Positions 20,501 through 32,439 of a DNA stretch of 64,000 nucleotides are shown here, in pieces (within the stretch, counting starts at the first letter, position 1; each line of letters starts with the position of its first letter). Origin of the DNA: Kingdonia uniflora (lineage: Eukaryota > Streptophyta > Magnoliopsida > Ranunculales > Circaeasteraceae); NCBI GenBank assembly GCA_014058105.1, contig JACGCM010002837.1, positions 167,049 to 231,048 on the forward strand. Direction: 5' to 3'. Both the position numbers and the translations under genes were made by a program. The notes below the pieces were generated by a model that was not told where the DNA came from, did not search any database, and saw nothing but the letters and a program-made list of their open reading frames with translations.

Positions 20501-21114
20501 TGTAGGGACCTCTCCCTCGAGCTCAGGACATTCAAACTTACTTATCACTCAAGCTCTGCAATACGCGATCTCATTTGGTGCCAGACTTACGCATAACGAT
20601 ACGTAATATACACGTCAGTAATTACACATCGACCACAAACTCAAGCAGAATGTGGGTCATCCACAACAGATACAAAGAGAACAAGTCAACATATACCTGT
20701 CTCCCACAACCAAGTAGTTACACACTCAACTGCACATGATCCTTACTTTTAGGAGAACATATTTAAGCACGATCTCAAGCTGAAGGTAGGGTCTATAAGA
20801 GGGCAAAGATCCTAAGGAAACAGGATGGCCAATAAGAAATTCTACACACACAATTATCTGATCTTAAGCTATCTATTCACTTAGATTAACTCTTGTAATC
20901 GAATTTTCTCTCAATCAAGCAATAATACTACTTTACCAAAATCCTCCACTCGAGGTTGTGGTTTTTTACCTATTCATAGGCTTTCCATCCTAAATCTCAT
21001 GTGTCAAGTATAATCTCTTTATTTAATTCTTTTCATAGCTACTCTTGGTGTAAGGATCTATTTCAAACTGCTTCGAGCTTCATATTTCAAGCTTTGCAAA
21101 ATCTGGTCCCTACA
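20501..21114 (+). repeat. 3' LTR of E1
   Basis: It is closely similar to 11827-12441 over its length with scattered, mostly transition, differences. It is preceded by a purine-rich AGGGGGTGAT and followed by LINE sequence. Confidence 0.9.
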
Positions 21115-23951
21115 GGTATGTTTAGATGACTCCCCTCTTCTTCTAACATTTACGAGCAATGCTTATCAAGGTCTACGACAGTTCAAAATTTTGAAAATGT
21201 GGACCACCCATACCACTTTTCATAAACTAATAGAGGATAATTGGCCAGTGGGTGTATATGGCGACTTCCTATCTTCATTTGTCTATAAACTGAAATTAGT
21301 AAAATCAGCTTTACGAGAGTGGAATATGGCAGTTTTGGTAATATTACTCAGAACATCAAATTACTTGAAGATAGAATAGTTGAGCTGGACTTCATGTTAC
21401 AAAGTGGATGGGATGACCAGGTTAGTGTAGTGCTTGGCAATGTCTAAAGAGAACATGCTGCAATGTTACGCAAGGAGATCTTTTGGAGAGAACAATCTAG
21501 GGTTAAGTGAATACAAGCAGGTGATGCAAATACTCAGTTTTTCCACATTGTGACTCAGATCAAATGAAAAAGATCCTTTCTATCAAATTTTACGTTACCA
21601 GATGGTACCCAAACTCAAGACATTGGGATAATTCATGAAGCAACTATCACATACTACAAGGAAGTGCTAACTGCATCAAATACCCAGATGGATCTAGAGT
21701 TACTGAACTACATTCCAATCGTAATTACAGAAGATGAGAACAACTGCATTACTATAGTACCATCTATAGATGAGTTAAAAGATAGTGTATTTAGCATACC
21801 CATTGACAGTGCTCCCTGAAGTGATGGCCTCTCCACAAGTTTCTTTACTACATGCTGGGAAATTATAAAGGAAGACTTGCATGGAGCATCAAAAGAATTC
21901 TTTAATGGGGCCCCTTTATCAAGATTCTACATCTCTGCCTTTCTGACCCTAATCCCAAAGGTTGACACACCTACAACATTAGGAGATTACAGACCATTCA
22001 GTCTATGTTCTGTGGTGTAAATCATTACTACTAGATTGAGTGCATTACTACATAAGATGATCTCAGGAAACTAGGGAGCATACATACAAGGCAAGGACAT
22101 CAGTGATACTATCACTCTAGCACAAGAAATGGTAGGGGACATAGATAGAAAGGTCAAGGGTAGTAATGTCATGATAAAGGTCGACATGGCCAAGGCGTAT
22201 GACAGGTTAGACTGGAGATTCCTCAGGATGGTATTTGGTAAATTTGGGCTTAATTGTACTTGTGTGGACCTCATTGCCAAATGTGTAGAGACTCCATGGG
22301 TCTCGGTTGTTCTGCAGGGAGTCTTTAAGGGCTATTTCAAATCTACAAGGGGTCTTAGGCAAGGGGTCCCCTCTTACCTTTGTTTTTTACCATTGTAGAA
22401 GAGGTATTACCGAAGGGGTTGACAAAGTGTTTTAAAGAGGGGCAGATTAGGTATTTTCAAGCATCTCGAGGCTGTATTTCGATCACACATCTGTTATATG
22501 TAGATGACTTTCTAGTACTCCTTAATGGAAGTCAAAACTCTCTCAAATGGTTGCTGAAGTTTATGGACAGATATGGAGCATTCTATGGGCAATTAGTCAA
22601 TAAAAAGAAAAGTTAAGTCTATGTTCATCGTACTACAGCAGCGCTTAGAAAAAAAATTATTTAAACTACTAGTGGGTTTCATCACAAGCTCTTTCCTATG
22701 ATCTATTTGGGGGATCACATCAGCTATGGAAGATTACTACACTCTCGCTTTGAGAATCTCATCTCTAAGATACCAAAAAGAATTGAAGGTTGGCATGGTA
22801 AGCCATTATCTCAAGGAGGGAAACTCATACTGATAAACCATGTCTTAAACTCCATGCCCATTCAATTTCTGGCCTGCATCAACGTTCCAAAATATGTTAT
22901 TAGAAAACTTGATTGCATGTTCTCAAACTTTTTGGAAGGAATGTTTGAAGGTAAAAACAAAAGATATTAGGTATCATGGGGTGACATATGTCTACCTAAA
23001 GAGGAAGGACGGGGAGGCATCAGAAAACTTGAAGATGTGAAACATAGCTTGCTGCTCAAGAAATGTTGGAATGTGTTATACATAGACTTATTATGGGCTC
23101 AGTTTCTCAAAAGTAAGTACACGATCAATGGAGATTTTGCTCAACAAAGAACAGGCTTATCTACTATGTGAAAAGGTATAAGATGTTTAATCGCAATAGT
23201 TCAGGCCAACACTGAATGGAGACTGGGTGATGGAAACTGTAATTTCTGGATGGATGACTGGATTGGGAAGGGAAAACTTGCAGAGCTGCTGGATGTAGAC
23301 TGCAATCAAGAGATTAATATGATGGAAGTTATTGTGAATGGGGGGAACTGGCATTGGAATAGGTTGCAACATGATTTTCCTGCACAATGGAAAACTACTT
23401 TTGTTAACAAGTTTTAAATCATAAAGGGCAAAGACACACCATTGTGGGGTCCATCTGACAGTTGGGAGTTCACTGTGAAGTCAACTTAGAAGTTCTGGAG
23501 AGGGGCAGAGGATACAGGCAGTCGAATGGACTGGATATGATTCAAAATACTACCTACCAAACTTCAGGTTTTCAACTAGAAAATGCGGAAGAAGTTTATA
23601 ACAGTAGAAAATTTCTTACATCAAAAGATTCCTTTTGTGTCCAAGTGTAGCTGTTGCAGAGCAGGTAACATTGAAACTCTAAATCATTTGCTTGTTAATG
23701 GGAAATAATTCAACAAGTATGGCAGTTATTTGCTCATGCCTGTGGGATTAGAAATGTACCTTCTAAAGGTTTTTTGGCAAGACAAGGGGTGTGGTTGCTA
23801 GCAGCAAATAAGATTACTCTAATAGGCATTATTAAAAGAGTTTTACCTGCAGTCATAAGCTGGGAATTATGGAAAGCTATGTGCAAGCAGAGGTTTGAAG
23901 GTTCTCTTATGAATGCACAATCCATTCTCACAAAAATCTGCAGATGGCTAC
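21115..23951 (+). mobile_element. L1-type LINE, segment 2 (reverse transcriptase part)
   Basis: The sequence resumes ORF2 directly after the E1 3' LTR with DDSPLLLTF, the end of the endonuclease, and runs to the E2 LTR. It is continuous in content with 10263-11826 and 37886-38556. Confidence 0.85.
21115..23951 (+). pseudogene. LINE ORF2 reverse transcriptase and zinc-binding region
   Basis: Blocks in order: LPDGTQT, PSRFYISAFLTLIPK-type thumb lead-in (ISAFLTLIPKVDTP), GDYRPFSLCSV, IKVDMAKAYDRLDWRFL, GLRQGVPS, LLYVDDFLVLL (catalytic YVDD at about 22495-22509), MIYLGDHI, LSQGGKLILINHVLNSMP and GGIRKLEDVKHSLLLKK. Then come WRLGDGNCNFWMDDWI, and KCSCCRAGNIETLNHLL, the zf-RVT zinc motif of plant L1 elements. 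Numerous stops and several frameshifts show it is dead. It would have performed target-primed reverse transcription. Confidence 0.9.
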
Positions 23952-24553
23952 TGTGGGGACCTATCCCTCGAGCTTAGGACATTCGAACTAATTTATCACT
24001 CGAGCTCTGCAGTACGCGATCTCGTTCGGTACAAAACTCATGCATAACGGACATGTAATATACACGTTAGTAATTACACATCGACCACGAACTCAAGTGG
24101 AACGTGGGTCGTCCATAATAGATACAAACAAAACAAGTCAACATACACCTATCTCCCACGAGCTAGCTGTTACACACTCAACTGCCCATGATCCTCACTT
24201 TCAGGAGAACATGTTCAAGCACGATGTCAAGCTATAAGTAGGATCTATAAAAGGACAGAGCTCCTAAAGAATTAAGACGGCCAACAGATAACTCCACACA
24301 TACAATTATCTGATCGCAAGCTATCTATTTTCTTAGACTAACTCTTGTAATCAGATTTTCCATCTCACTCAAGCAATAATATGACTTTACCAAAATCCTC
24401 CACTCGAGGTCGTGGTTTTTACCAATTTATAAGTTTTCCACACTGCATCATCTATGTCAAGTGCTATATATTTATTTAATTCTTGTCATAGTTATTCTTG
24501 GTGTAAGGATCGATTTCAAGCTATTTTGGGCTTTGCAAAATTTGGTCCCTACA
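23952..24553 (+). repeat. 5' LTR of E2
   Basis: It runs from TGTGGGGACC to GGTCCCTACA, with TATAAAA at 24246-24252. The PBS follows at once. Confidence 0.9.
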
Positions 24554-24575
24554 TTTGGCACCATCTGCAGGAACT
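24554..24575 (+). other. Primer binding site of E2
   Basis: TTTGGCACCATCTGCAGGAA follows the LTR. Compared with TTTGGCGCCGTCTGCAGGAA of E4, both CpGs have become CA, as expected from cytosine methylation decay. Confidence 0.7.
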
Positions 24576-24635
24576 GCACAGATTTTCCACGTACTATAAA
24601 CCCACGATTGATACTCTTCAATCAGGTATTCGGTC

Positions 24636-25730
24636 ATGGTTCAAACACGTCAATCTTCGGGAGCTCACCCCGAGAGTTTGAGGGGACCTGATCAGGTCAC
24701 TGAAGCCAAAAAACAGAGCCAGCTTGAGCGCCAACTCTCAGTAGATCGAGAGCTCCGTGAAAAGGAATTTGAAAAAGAGCGTCAAGCTCAAATTCTATAA
24801 ACAAAGAAACAGGATGCTCAGATGTTAGCTTTTTAGATAGCCCTGCATGCCTTACAGAGCGACCAACCACCACCAGTTCATAGGGAGCGCGAGACAGTAC
24901 CTACAACCTCGAGGATTTTGGTACACGAGGGATTGGGGCCACATGAGGTGCGTAGTACAGACGCTTCCAAAATTCTCCATGAAGATCTACAGGTGCGGAT
25001 AGTCTCAATTCATTAGGGACAAGTGGCCCATGCAAATCACAGTAAAGATCGCAGATTTCCTAAATAGCCAGAGGAGGATCTGCGACCTCATCATCATCAA
25101 GCTCCAGTTCTGGAATGTTTGACTGAGGAAATAGGTGATCATGTTCCCAGACTCGCACGTCCAGCAATTCCAGCAGTTCCAGTAGTTCAGGCAGTTCCAG
25201 CAGCTCCAGTCCCTCAGTATTATATCTCTTTGGAGCTCATAGACCAACGTATTCGGGAAATCATTAAGGCAACAGCTCAAGATGCAAAGGACGACTCACA
25301 TAAATTACAAGGTAGTCCGATTGCTAAAGAGTTGTTCGATATGGTTATTCCTACAGGTTTTCATTCACCCAAGATCGGCAAATACAAAGGAACCGATCCT
25401 GGCCAGCACGTACAAGAGTTCCACGAATCACTGGGTCTGTATTCTAATCTGAATTACATCCTTTGTCGGCTCTTTACTACCATTCTTCAGGATGAACCTC
25501 TTCGTTGGTTCCACTCTCTACAGAAGGCTCGATTCATACATTCTAGCAGTTACAGAGGACCTTCATCAAGGCTTATGCCCACTATAAAAATAAAGATGAG
25601 AACTTATATTCTCTTATCAGTCTTAAACAATCACCAGGGGAGAAGCTCGAGGAGTTCTCCAAGAAGTTCCTCAAGCTTGCTCGGAAGGTCGATAATCTAG
25701 TTCAGAAGACAGCTGTGTCCATGGAGCTCA
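24636..25730 (+). pseudogene. gag: Gag of E2, C-terminus deleted
   Basis: It starts MVQTRQSSG after the PBS. The frame from 25119 covers the Pro/Ala/Val spacer (built of 9 bp CAGTTCCAG-like repeats at 25157-25215), the GSPIAKELFDM block, GKYKGTDPGQHVQEFHESLGL and DEPLRWFHSLQK. Frameshifts follow, then FSKKFLKLARKVDNL. After AVS the sequence jumps to the segment before protease, so the zinc-knuckle region is absent as in E1, but at a different breakpoint. Confidence 0.8.
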
Positions 25731-26420
25731 TTTTTAAGGATGGGAGGATGCTCGAATACATCATCGATCTTCCCAGTTATAGAAATGGATGTTATTTGAA
25801 GCAGGATAAATGGTTCAAGTAGCTAATCAAGCAGAAGAAAAGCATCTTTATCATCTCTACTGCAGCAACATGATCGAGATGAACCAAGTCTCGAATTCTA
25901 ATAGATTCAAGCGGAGGATGTTGGCTGAATGTTGCGACCTTGCCGTCCAAGACAAGGAACCTCCTCCCAAAATCAAGCAATCATTGACAGGGAATCTCCT
26001 TTGAAGATTGCGATACAAGGCATGTGAAGTATCCTCATCATGATGCGTTAGTGGTCATGCTCAAAATGAAAAACTTCGTGATGTACACTATGATAGTGAA
26101 CACAGGAATTGGGATTGAGATCCTTTTTCAGAGTACGATCGACCAGATGGGACTCTCAGATTACGTTGTGCCAAGCGACACAGACGTCAGTGGCTTTAAT
26201 AGGTATACTACTATAGACGTTATTTTATGCGTCATTAATGCCAAATCAAGGTAGTTAGGGATACTAGGGCATTGTTGGCTGTACAATATAGAGGCCATCT
26301 CGTCTACATATCACCAAGCACACCAATTCAAGCACAACGACGACATCTATGAAATCAAAGGAAGTCAGAAGCCCTCTCAAGCTTGTGAAAATACTGTATC
26401 ATCTATTCTCAGCCAATCTG
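25731..26420 (+). pseudogene. Protease region of E2
   Basis: ELIFKDGRMLEYIIDLPSY and CCDLAVQDKE lie before the protease. The protease itself reads CDTRHVKYPHHDALVVMLKM, MIVNTGIGIEILFQSTIDQM and DVILCVINAKS. The catalytic triplet is NTG instead of DTG, so it is inactive. The TLPITAGPT block is partly missing from this copy (about 27 bases deleted near 26200). Confidence 0.8.
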
Positions 26421-26539
26421 AGCAACCTCCAACATAGCAATTATAGAAGACTGATCACCCTGATGATCGGTCCTCTCCAGTCGAGCCTACAGAGTTTGTT
26501 CAGATCGATGGGATTAACTGAGGTACATATATTGGAACA

Positions 26540-27420
26540 AGGTTGGCCCAGCAAGAAAAAGAATCTCTTCTTTCTTTCCTCCAATCCAACAAAGATGTTT
26601 TCACCTGGAGTTTTCATGAAATGTCAGGCGTAGACCCCTTAAATTCTTGCGACATCTTAAACATCCACGAAGGAGCTACAACAGTTAAACAGAAGCAACG
26701 CAGATTATTTCCTAGACTTAGAGACGAAGTCAACAAGGAGATCGACAAGTTAATCAAAGTTGGTTTTATTCGAGAATCTAAGTATCCAGACCGGATTTCT
26801 AATATTTTTGTTGTTCCTAAGAAGAACGAAAAAGTTTGGGTTTACGTGGATTTCACTGATCTAAACAAATACACGCCGATGGACAATTTTCTTCTTCCGA
26901 TCATTCATCAAATCCTCGACTCTACAGCCGGTTATGAACTCTTATCTATGATGGACGCGGCCTCGGGGTACAATCAGATTCCACTTTTGGAAGCAGATCA
27001 AGAAAAGACCACATTCATTAAAGAAAGAAAGATCTATTGTTATAAGGTCATGCCATTCGGCCTTAAGAATGCGGGAACCACTTATCAAAGATTAGTCACA
27101 AGTATGTTCGAGGAACACTTGGGAAAAATCGTCGAAGTCTATATTGACGACATGCTTTATAAAATTTTATAGAAAGAAGATCACATCTCTCATCTCTCTA
27201 CGGTGTTTAACATCTTACGATCCTACACAATGAAGCTCAATCCAGAGAAATGCCAATTCGGTGTTCACTCGGGAAAGTTCTTGAGAGATCTTATCAGCAA
27301 GAAAAGGATAGAAGCAGATCCAGATCAAATTTGAGCTCTTCTAGACATGCCTTCACCATCAACAAAGAAGGACGTACATAAGCTCACAGGGAAAATCTCA
27401 GCACTCAACAGATTCGTGTC
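26540..27420 (+). pseudogene. Reverse transcriptase of E2
   Basis: A 209-codon open frame from 26543 to 27172 includes WSFHEMSGVDPL, LRDEVNKEIDKLIKVGFI, VWVYVDFTDLNKYTP, MMDAASGYNQIPLLEADQEK, VMPFGLKNAGTTYQRLV and EVYIDDMLYKIL, with the catalytic YIDD kept. A TAG follows (K codon to stop). The connection continues to LDMPSPSTKKDVHKLTGKI. It is the best preserved RT in the window. Confidence 0.9.
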
Positions 27421-27975
27421 CAAATCCTCAGATCGATGCCGACCATTATTCATGCTTCTCAGAGGATCAACTCAACGGGGCAATAAACTAAAGAGTGAAG
27501 ATATTAACTGGACATCAAAATGTGAAACAGCTATTCAGGAACTCAAAACTTACCTCGGGAAGTCTCCAGCTATGAGCACTTTGTTAGGTAATGAGGAACT
27601 GATTCTATACCTCGCAGTCACAAACGTATCTCTCATCTCGATTCTAATTCGGCTTAAAGAAAATATTAAGAAGCCGATCTTCTTCATCAGCAAGACATTA
27701 ACTCCAGCGGAAACGAGGTATTCTAAAATTGAAAAATTACTTTTAATTTTTGCTTACACTACACAAAAACTCAAGCACTACTTCCAAGCATACCCAGTCA
27801 AAGTCATGATGAACTACCCACTTTGAGAAATTTTGTCTAAAAAAGAAAAGTCTAAAAGAGTACAACAGTGGTCAGTCTGTTTGGGGGAGCACAAAATCAA
27901 ATTTGAGCAGCGAGTTTCAAAAAAAGGTCAAGCAATTGCTAATTTCTTAGTAGACTTTCCGGTGTCAGATCCTGA
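27421..27975 (+). pseudogene. First (gypsy-type) RNase H of E2
   Basis: LGNEELILYLAVTNVSLISI, KKPIFFISKTLTPAETRYSK and VKVMMNYPL are seen, followed by VQQWSVCLGEHKIKFEQ. The catalytic Asp positions read VTNV and MNYPL, so the domain lacks the active site. Confidence 0.8.
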
Positions 27976-28039
27976 CTGGGAATAGCACGATCCAGATCTC
28001 GCCAAAGAAGCAGCAGATGAGCTTCCACCCTCTAAAACT

Positions 28040-28500
28040 TTCGATGATCGATCATCATGGATATCTTTGACAGGGTGCAGGATCCTCATCGATGTCTCAG
28101 CAGGACCCGCAGGGTCAGGAATTGGGATTGTGCTCATCACACCTTCCAATGACAGAATCGAGAAATCCATCCGTCTCGATTTCAAAGCCTCGAACAACAT
28201 TATTGAGTATGAGGCACTCATTCATGGTCTGGATATGGCTCTTGAAATCGTTGTCACAAATATCTCTGCCTATACCGACTCTCTACTGATCGTTCATCAC
28301 TATTCAGAGTGTTACAAGAAGAACGGTATCATGGTCGATTATACAGCTCTCGTTGCAAAAAGACTCAGCAAGTTCCACAAATCTACACTCGAGTATCTCC
28401 CACGTGGAGAGAATTGCCATGCCAATTCCTTAGCTTACTTAGCCAGGGTGTTGGGCACAGAATCATGACACCTCCAGATCGAAGGTATTTCTAGCCCAAG
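28040..28500 (+). pseudogene. Second (archaeal-type) RNase H of E2
   Basis: The frame from 28067 reads ILIDVSAGPAGSGIGIVLI (first motif DVS where DGS is expected), ASNNIIEYEALIHGLDMALE, AYTDSLLIVHHYSE and CHANSLAYLARVLGTES. The Glu and middle Asp are kept; the last Asp is Asn. It is open for 133 codons. Confidence 0.8.
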
Positions 28501-29815
28501 TATTAATCGTACTACTGTATATGCGATTAACACTGCTGGCGATGAGATGGCAGATGATGATTGGAGGAAACCATTTGTTACTTATCTCGGTCCAGACAAC
28601 TCATGCAACAGGCCACTACCAGATAATACACAGCAGCGCAAACACATCATCAAAAATTTAAAGCGCTACACCATTCAACTCAACAACAATCTCTACAAAC
28701 GTTCAGTCACTGGTCCCCATCTCAAGTGACTATCTAAGGAAGATGCTAACAAAATGCTTCATGATCTACATGAAGGAATTTGTAGATCCTACACCGCAGG
28801 ACGAGCTCATGCAAACAGAGCTATCATACAAGGAGTATTCAAGCCAGGCATGCGAAAGTAAGCAGAATAATGCTCAAGGAAATGTGATGCTTGTCAGCAT
28901 CATAGGAATCAAATTCGGGACCCTGCCCTCGAGGTCCATGCCAGTAAGGTGCACTGGCCATTCAAGCGATGGGCCCTCGATCTAGTTGGTGAATTCCCCA
29001 ATACTTTAGGTAATACGAAGTTTCATCTTGTTGCCTCGGATTACTTCTCGAAATGGGTCGAAGCGGTTCCTTTATGCAGAACTCGATAAGAAGAGGTCAT
29101 TTCATTAATCTGGCAACACATCATCACAATATTTGGCTATCCCCACCTGATTCGAATCAATAACGGCCCTCAGTTCGTTGGAGCTAAGGTCATAGCATTT
29201 CTCAACAAACACAACATCATCCATTCTCCTTCAAACCCGTACTACCCACAGGGAAACGGTCAAGCGAAGATCACAAGCAGAACTATCGTAGATGGTCTCA
29301 AGAAGCGCCTCATATCATAAAAGAAGGCCAACTGGATACGTGAATTACCTCACGTTTCATGGGCATATCGTACTATATCCCGAAAATTAGCACAGTGTTC
29401 ACCTTTCCTCCTCGCATATGGAACAAAAGCAGTAATCCCAATGAAGTATCACCATCTGGTGAAGGATCACGAACTCATAGACAAAGAAAATGAGTTCGAA
29501 CTGGTATGCAACCTCAATTGGATTGACGAGGCTCGAGATCGATCAATCGCGAATCTTGGACGATATCATCATACACTCTCAAATTTATACAACAAACAAG
29601 TTTGCACTCGGGAGTTCAAAATCAACGACCGGGTCCTTTGAGAAATCCCAGAAAACAAAAAAGAGCCACATGTTGGGAAACTAGCAGAAAATTGGGAAGG
29701 TCCATTTATGGCCATCGGTCAAACTGGTCTGGGTTCCTACTATCTCGCGACGGAAGCCGGTGAAACAATTCCAAATCCATAGAATATAAGAAGATTAAAG
29801 TTATACAAACACTGA
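28501..29815 (+). pseudogene. Integrase of E2
   Basis: The N-terminal zinc region is frameshifted near 28720-28900. The core has RWALDLVGEFPNT (first Asp), IRINNGPQFVGAKVI (second Asp changed to Asn) and GNGQAKITSR (Glu changed to Lys), so two of three catalytic residues are gone. The C-terminal part reads LLAYGTKAVIP, DEARDRSIANLGRYHH and WEGPFMAIGQTG, the GPF motif, ending at LKLYKH about 29815. It would join the DNA copy into the genome. Confidence 0.85.
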
Positions 29816-30014
29816 TCAAATCCTCAATCAATCAGCAAGGTTCAATCCACCTTGAGATTTTATCTCCAACGTATGTACAAACTCTTTCAATCAATAAAAT
29901 ATCTTCTTTGTTTATCACAAGAGTCCCTGTTATCCAACTCGCATTACATATCATACCATCTCAACCCAAAGTTTAGAGCACAGTTATACTAGCTCGATAC
30001 CGGAAGGTACTTCC

Positions 30015-30475
30015 ATCTATCATCCAATATGGTCAAGGCATAGATAATACTAGCCGGACTCCTGAGGACGCACATACCTCCGGGGCGGGGGTCATAAAGA
30101 ACCTCTTAAACTGCGGGATCAAGCTTAAAGTACGAGTAAGACGTTACTCGCTGCCGCTAAGCTCTACTATCCAATATGGTAAAGGCATAGGTAATACTAG
30201 CCGAACCCCTGAAGACACATATACATCTAAAGGCGGGGGCCATAACAAACCTCTTAGCCTGAAGATAACAGCCTAAAGCACGAGTGAGAAATAAAAAACT
30301 TGCCCGCTGCCGCTAAGCACTTCTATCCAATATGGTAAAGGCATAGATGATACTAGCCGAACCCCTTAGGAAACACATATCCAAGGCGGGGGCCATAAAG
30401 AGCCTCTTAGCCTGCGGTGATCGCCTAAAGTATGAACAAAGGTAATACTAGCTCGCTACCGCTAAGCCTCCCTAA
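30015..30475 (+). repeat. Tandem array of about 150 bp units, 3' of pol in E2
   Basis: Three units start with TATCCAATATGGT at about 30022, 30169 and 30325 (steps of 147 and 156 bases). Each contains CATAGATAATACTAGCC, a GGCGGGGGCCATAA block, CTCTTAGCCTG and CGCTGCCGCTAAGC. The same unit is arrayed in E3 and E4 at the same place. Amplified tandem repeats at this site are a known trait of Retand-like elements. Confidence 0.9.
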
Positions 30476-30899
30476 GTCTAACGGTTGAAGCACAAATAAT
30501 ACTTACTTCTTTACCCACGGACTTATTCTAATTCAATGGGTCAAACCAGAGAAAACATTTACTACAGGCAAAAATCATATTAGCTTTCAGTCTCGGTATT
30601 TTGAGCCATCATCCTCCTCTCAGGAGACTACATTCTGCATTCAACATTCGACAATGGAGTATCAACATCAGTTGGTTACAAATGGTATATTTAATTTATT
30701 TAAATTATTTACTCACAGATACATTTGTATTTTTCTATTTTTCCGTTGGAAGGTCGGCCGATCTCCCTCCCATAGAATGAGGTGGTGGGACCAAAAGCAC
30801 CAACGACAGAAAATTATTGGTCGAGCTATCTCCTACTTTAGTTCTGGATGCCATATATTCTGGAGCCAGTTCTGCAGCAATTTCCATCCCTTGAGTGAC
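30476..30899 (+). other. Spacer between tandem array and antisense gene D in E2
   Basis: It holds half-unit echoes of the array (AATACTAGCTTTCAG) and then AT-rich sequence. No conserved frame is seen. Confidence 0.4.
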
Positions 30900-32125
30900 C
30901 TGCTAAACAGCTTAGCTTCCGATGCCACCATCCAAAACCCCAATCGGGTCCCTCCTCGAGATGTCAAGTTTACAGGTACAAATCTTGCCAGAGAAACAAT
31001 CCTGCATTAAATCTCTCTCAAATTGCAAAAAATTTATTTCTCCAACAAAAAAATGCAACCAGGGCACGCAATTGCCTTTGATGCACAACATCTCTGTCAC
31101 ATTTATTCTGCCCATGATAAGCCAGGTCCTGAAAGGCCTTATGAGTAAGAGCAACACATTTGCTATCCCTCTTTCGACGAGCTTCAGATTCTGCCAATTC
31201 GGTTTTCAATTGATTGATGCGATCATTCATTTGGCATGACAAGTCTATAGAGTTTTGTCGAAAATTTGCAAGGTCCATCAGCATTTTCTCCACTAACTCT
31301 TCTTTTTGAAGTAGAAATTCCTTTGTTTCACGACTTCCCTTCCCAGCGGCAATCTCTACGTCTCTCTTATACAGCTCAAACTTGAGATCTTTTTCATACT
31401 TTAAACCTTGCACCCGTAGATCTCTCTCAAATCCTTTTATTTGACCGCAGAGTTGGTTAATTATCTCATCCATTCCCTTCTTGTGCTCCACAGCTTTTCT
31501 CGCATTCCCCCAAGAAACAACCAGTTCATTTGCCAAACCTTTGCTTTTGGACTACTTTTCGACTAATTCAGCCTTGGTCTGGGCTTCTCTGTATCTGAGA
31601 CGTCGCAAATCAGCTTTCAGGCAATCTAGTTTCCCAATCAAACTTTTACGTACCTGCTCAGAGTTAGGTAACACTAAATACTTATCAGCTATACTACTAT
31701 TTAACTTATCATAGTCGGCTTCGGACACAGCCAAGTTAGATCGCTTTATCCAGGTCGATTTCCTTCTTCAGCATTTGATCGTTTAGTGCACGAATCATGC
31801 CTTTCAAATTTGATATCTCCTCATTTAAAGCTCTGATCCAGTATTCGGCCGCCTCAGTGGTATGTCAAGATCCTGATTCAGCTTTCCCCTTCAAAATGGC
31901 CAGCTCATTTTCCAATTCACCCAAAACCAAATCCTTACTTGTGATCGTTGCAGTCAACTCTTCCACATCTTTCTTAGCTTTTTCGAGCTTTAAAGTAAGT
32001 TTTATTTTATCGTCCAAACAATCTTCATACAGAGATGACAATGCTTTATTTTCTCCTTCGTACACTTCGTTACACTGGAGAGCCAACTCTTCTATCTCTT
32101 TAGCTATGTCAAGCTCCTTCTGCAT
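30900..32125 (-). pseudogene. Antisense gene D of E2 (coiled-coil protein)
   Basis: ATG at 32125 (MQKELDIAKEIEELAL) begins a frame almost wholly of heptad-like Leu/Lys/Glu repeats: LTLKLEKAKKDVEEL, LGELENELAILKGKA, then GKLDCLKADLRRLRYREAQ, INQLCGQIKGFERDL and MNDRINQLKTELAESEA. Breaks are TGA at about 31865, a shift near 31750 and TAG at 31551. A C-terminal block, DPIGVLDGGIG...PEYMAS, is shared with E4. It lies 70 bases downstream of a TATA box. It could be a separate gene or 3' exons of gene C; I favour separate because gene C ends in a stop at the same place in E2 and E4. Confidence 0.6.
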
Positions 32126-32190
32126 AAAAGTTTGAAGGGATCGTAAATGCTAGCTCCTGATATAAAATAGCTCGATCAGAGCACCTGCGC

Positions 32191-32200
32191 TATTTTTATA
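32191..32200 (-). promoter_or_regulatory. TATA box of antisense gene D in E2
   Basis: The minus strand reads TATAAAAATA 66 bases before the gene D ATG. E4 has TATAAAATA at the same spacing. Confidence 0.6.
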
Positions 32201-32439
32201 GCCTACTAACAAACTTGCAGAACGACATTTACAAGCTCGCATGGCCAGTACGCCCTCAGCCTGTCGGCCAAGGACACCAACTCTGGTCATCATAATCTGA
32301 GTATATAGACGTTAGCGTCCTATACCAGTACAAGCCTACAAGGTAGATATCCCTTCTACTATTAAATTCTTAATTATTTCATTAATAAAGCTATCTGGAT
32401 CATCTAACCTATAATTCAGCAGAGGAGTTTTTCTCCACA

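Larger units (their letters stand above)
11827..21114 (+). mobile_element. Retand-like Ty3/gypsy element E1 (9.3 kb, internally deleted)
   Basis: It has two LTRs (615 and 614 bp) with TGTAGGGACC/GGTCCCTACA ends, a PBS, gag, protease, RT, two RNase H domains, part of integrase, then antisense gene C, ORF B and ORF A, and a PPT. The 5 bp flanks (cttat left, ggtat right) match at only three positions, so the duplication is decayed or the flanks changed. Compared with E2 it lacks about 4.6 kb from mid-integrase to the middle of gene C. It interrupts the LINE endonuclease. Confidence 0.9.

Noticed and set aside
21115..23951. Three LINE pieces considered as three separate LINE insertions
   Set aside because: They contain non-overlapping, consecutive domains and the E2 interruption has a perfect target duplication, so they are one split LINE.
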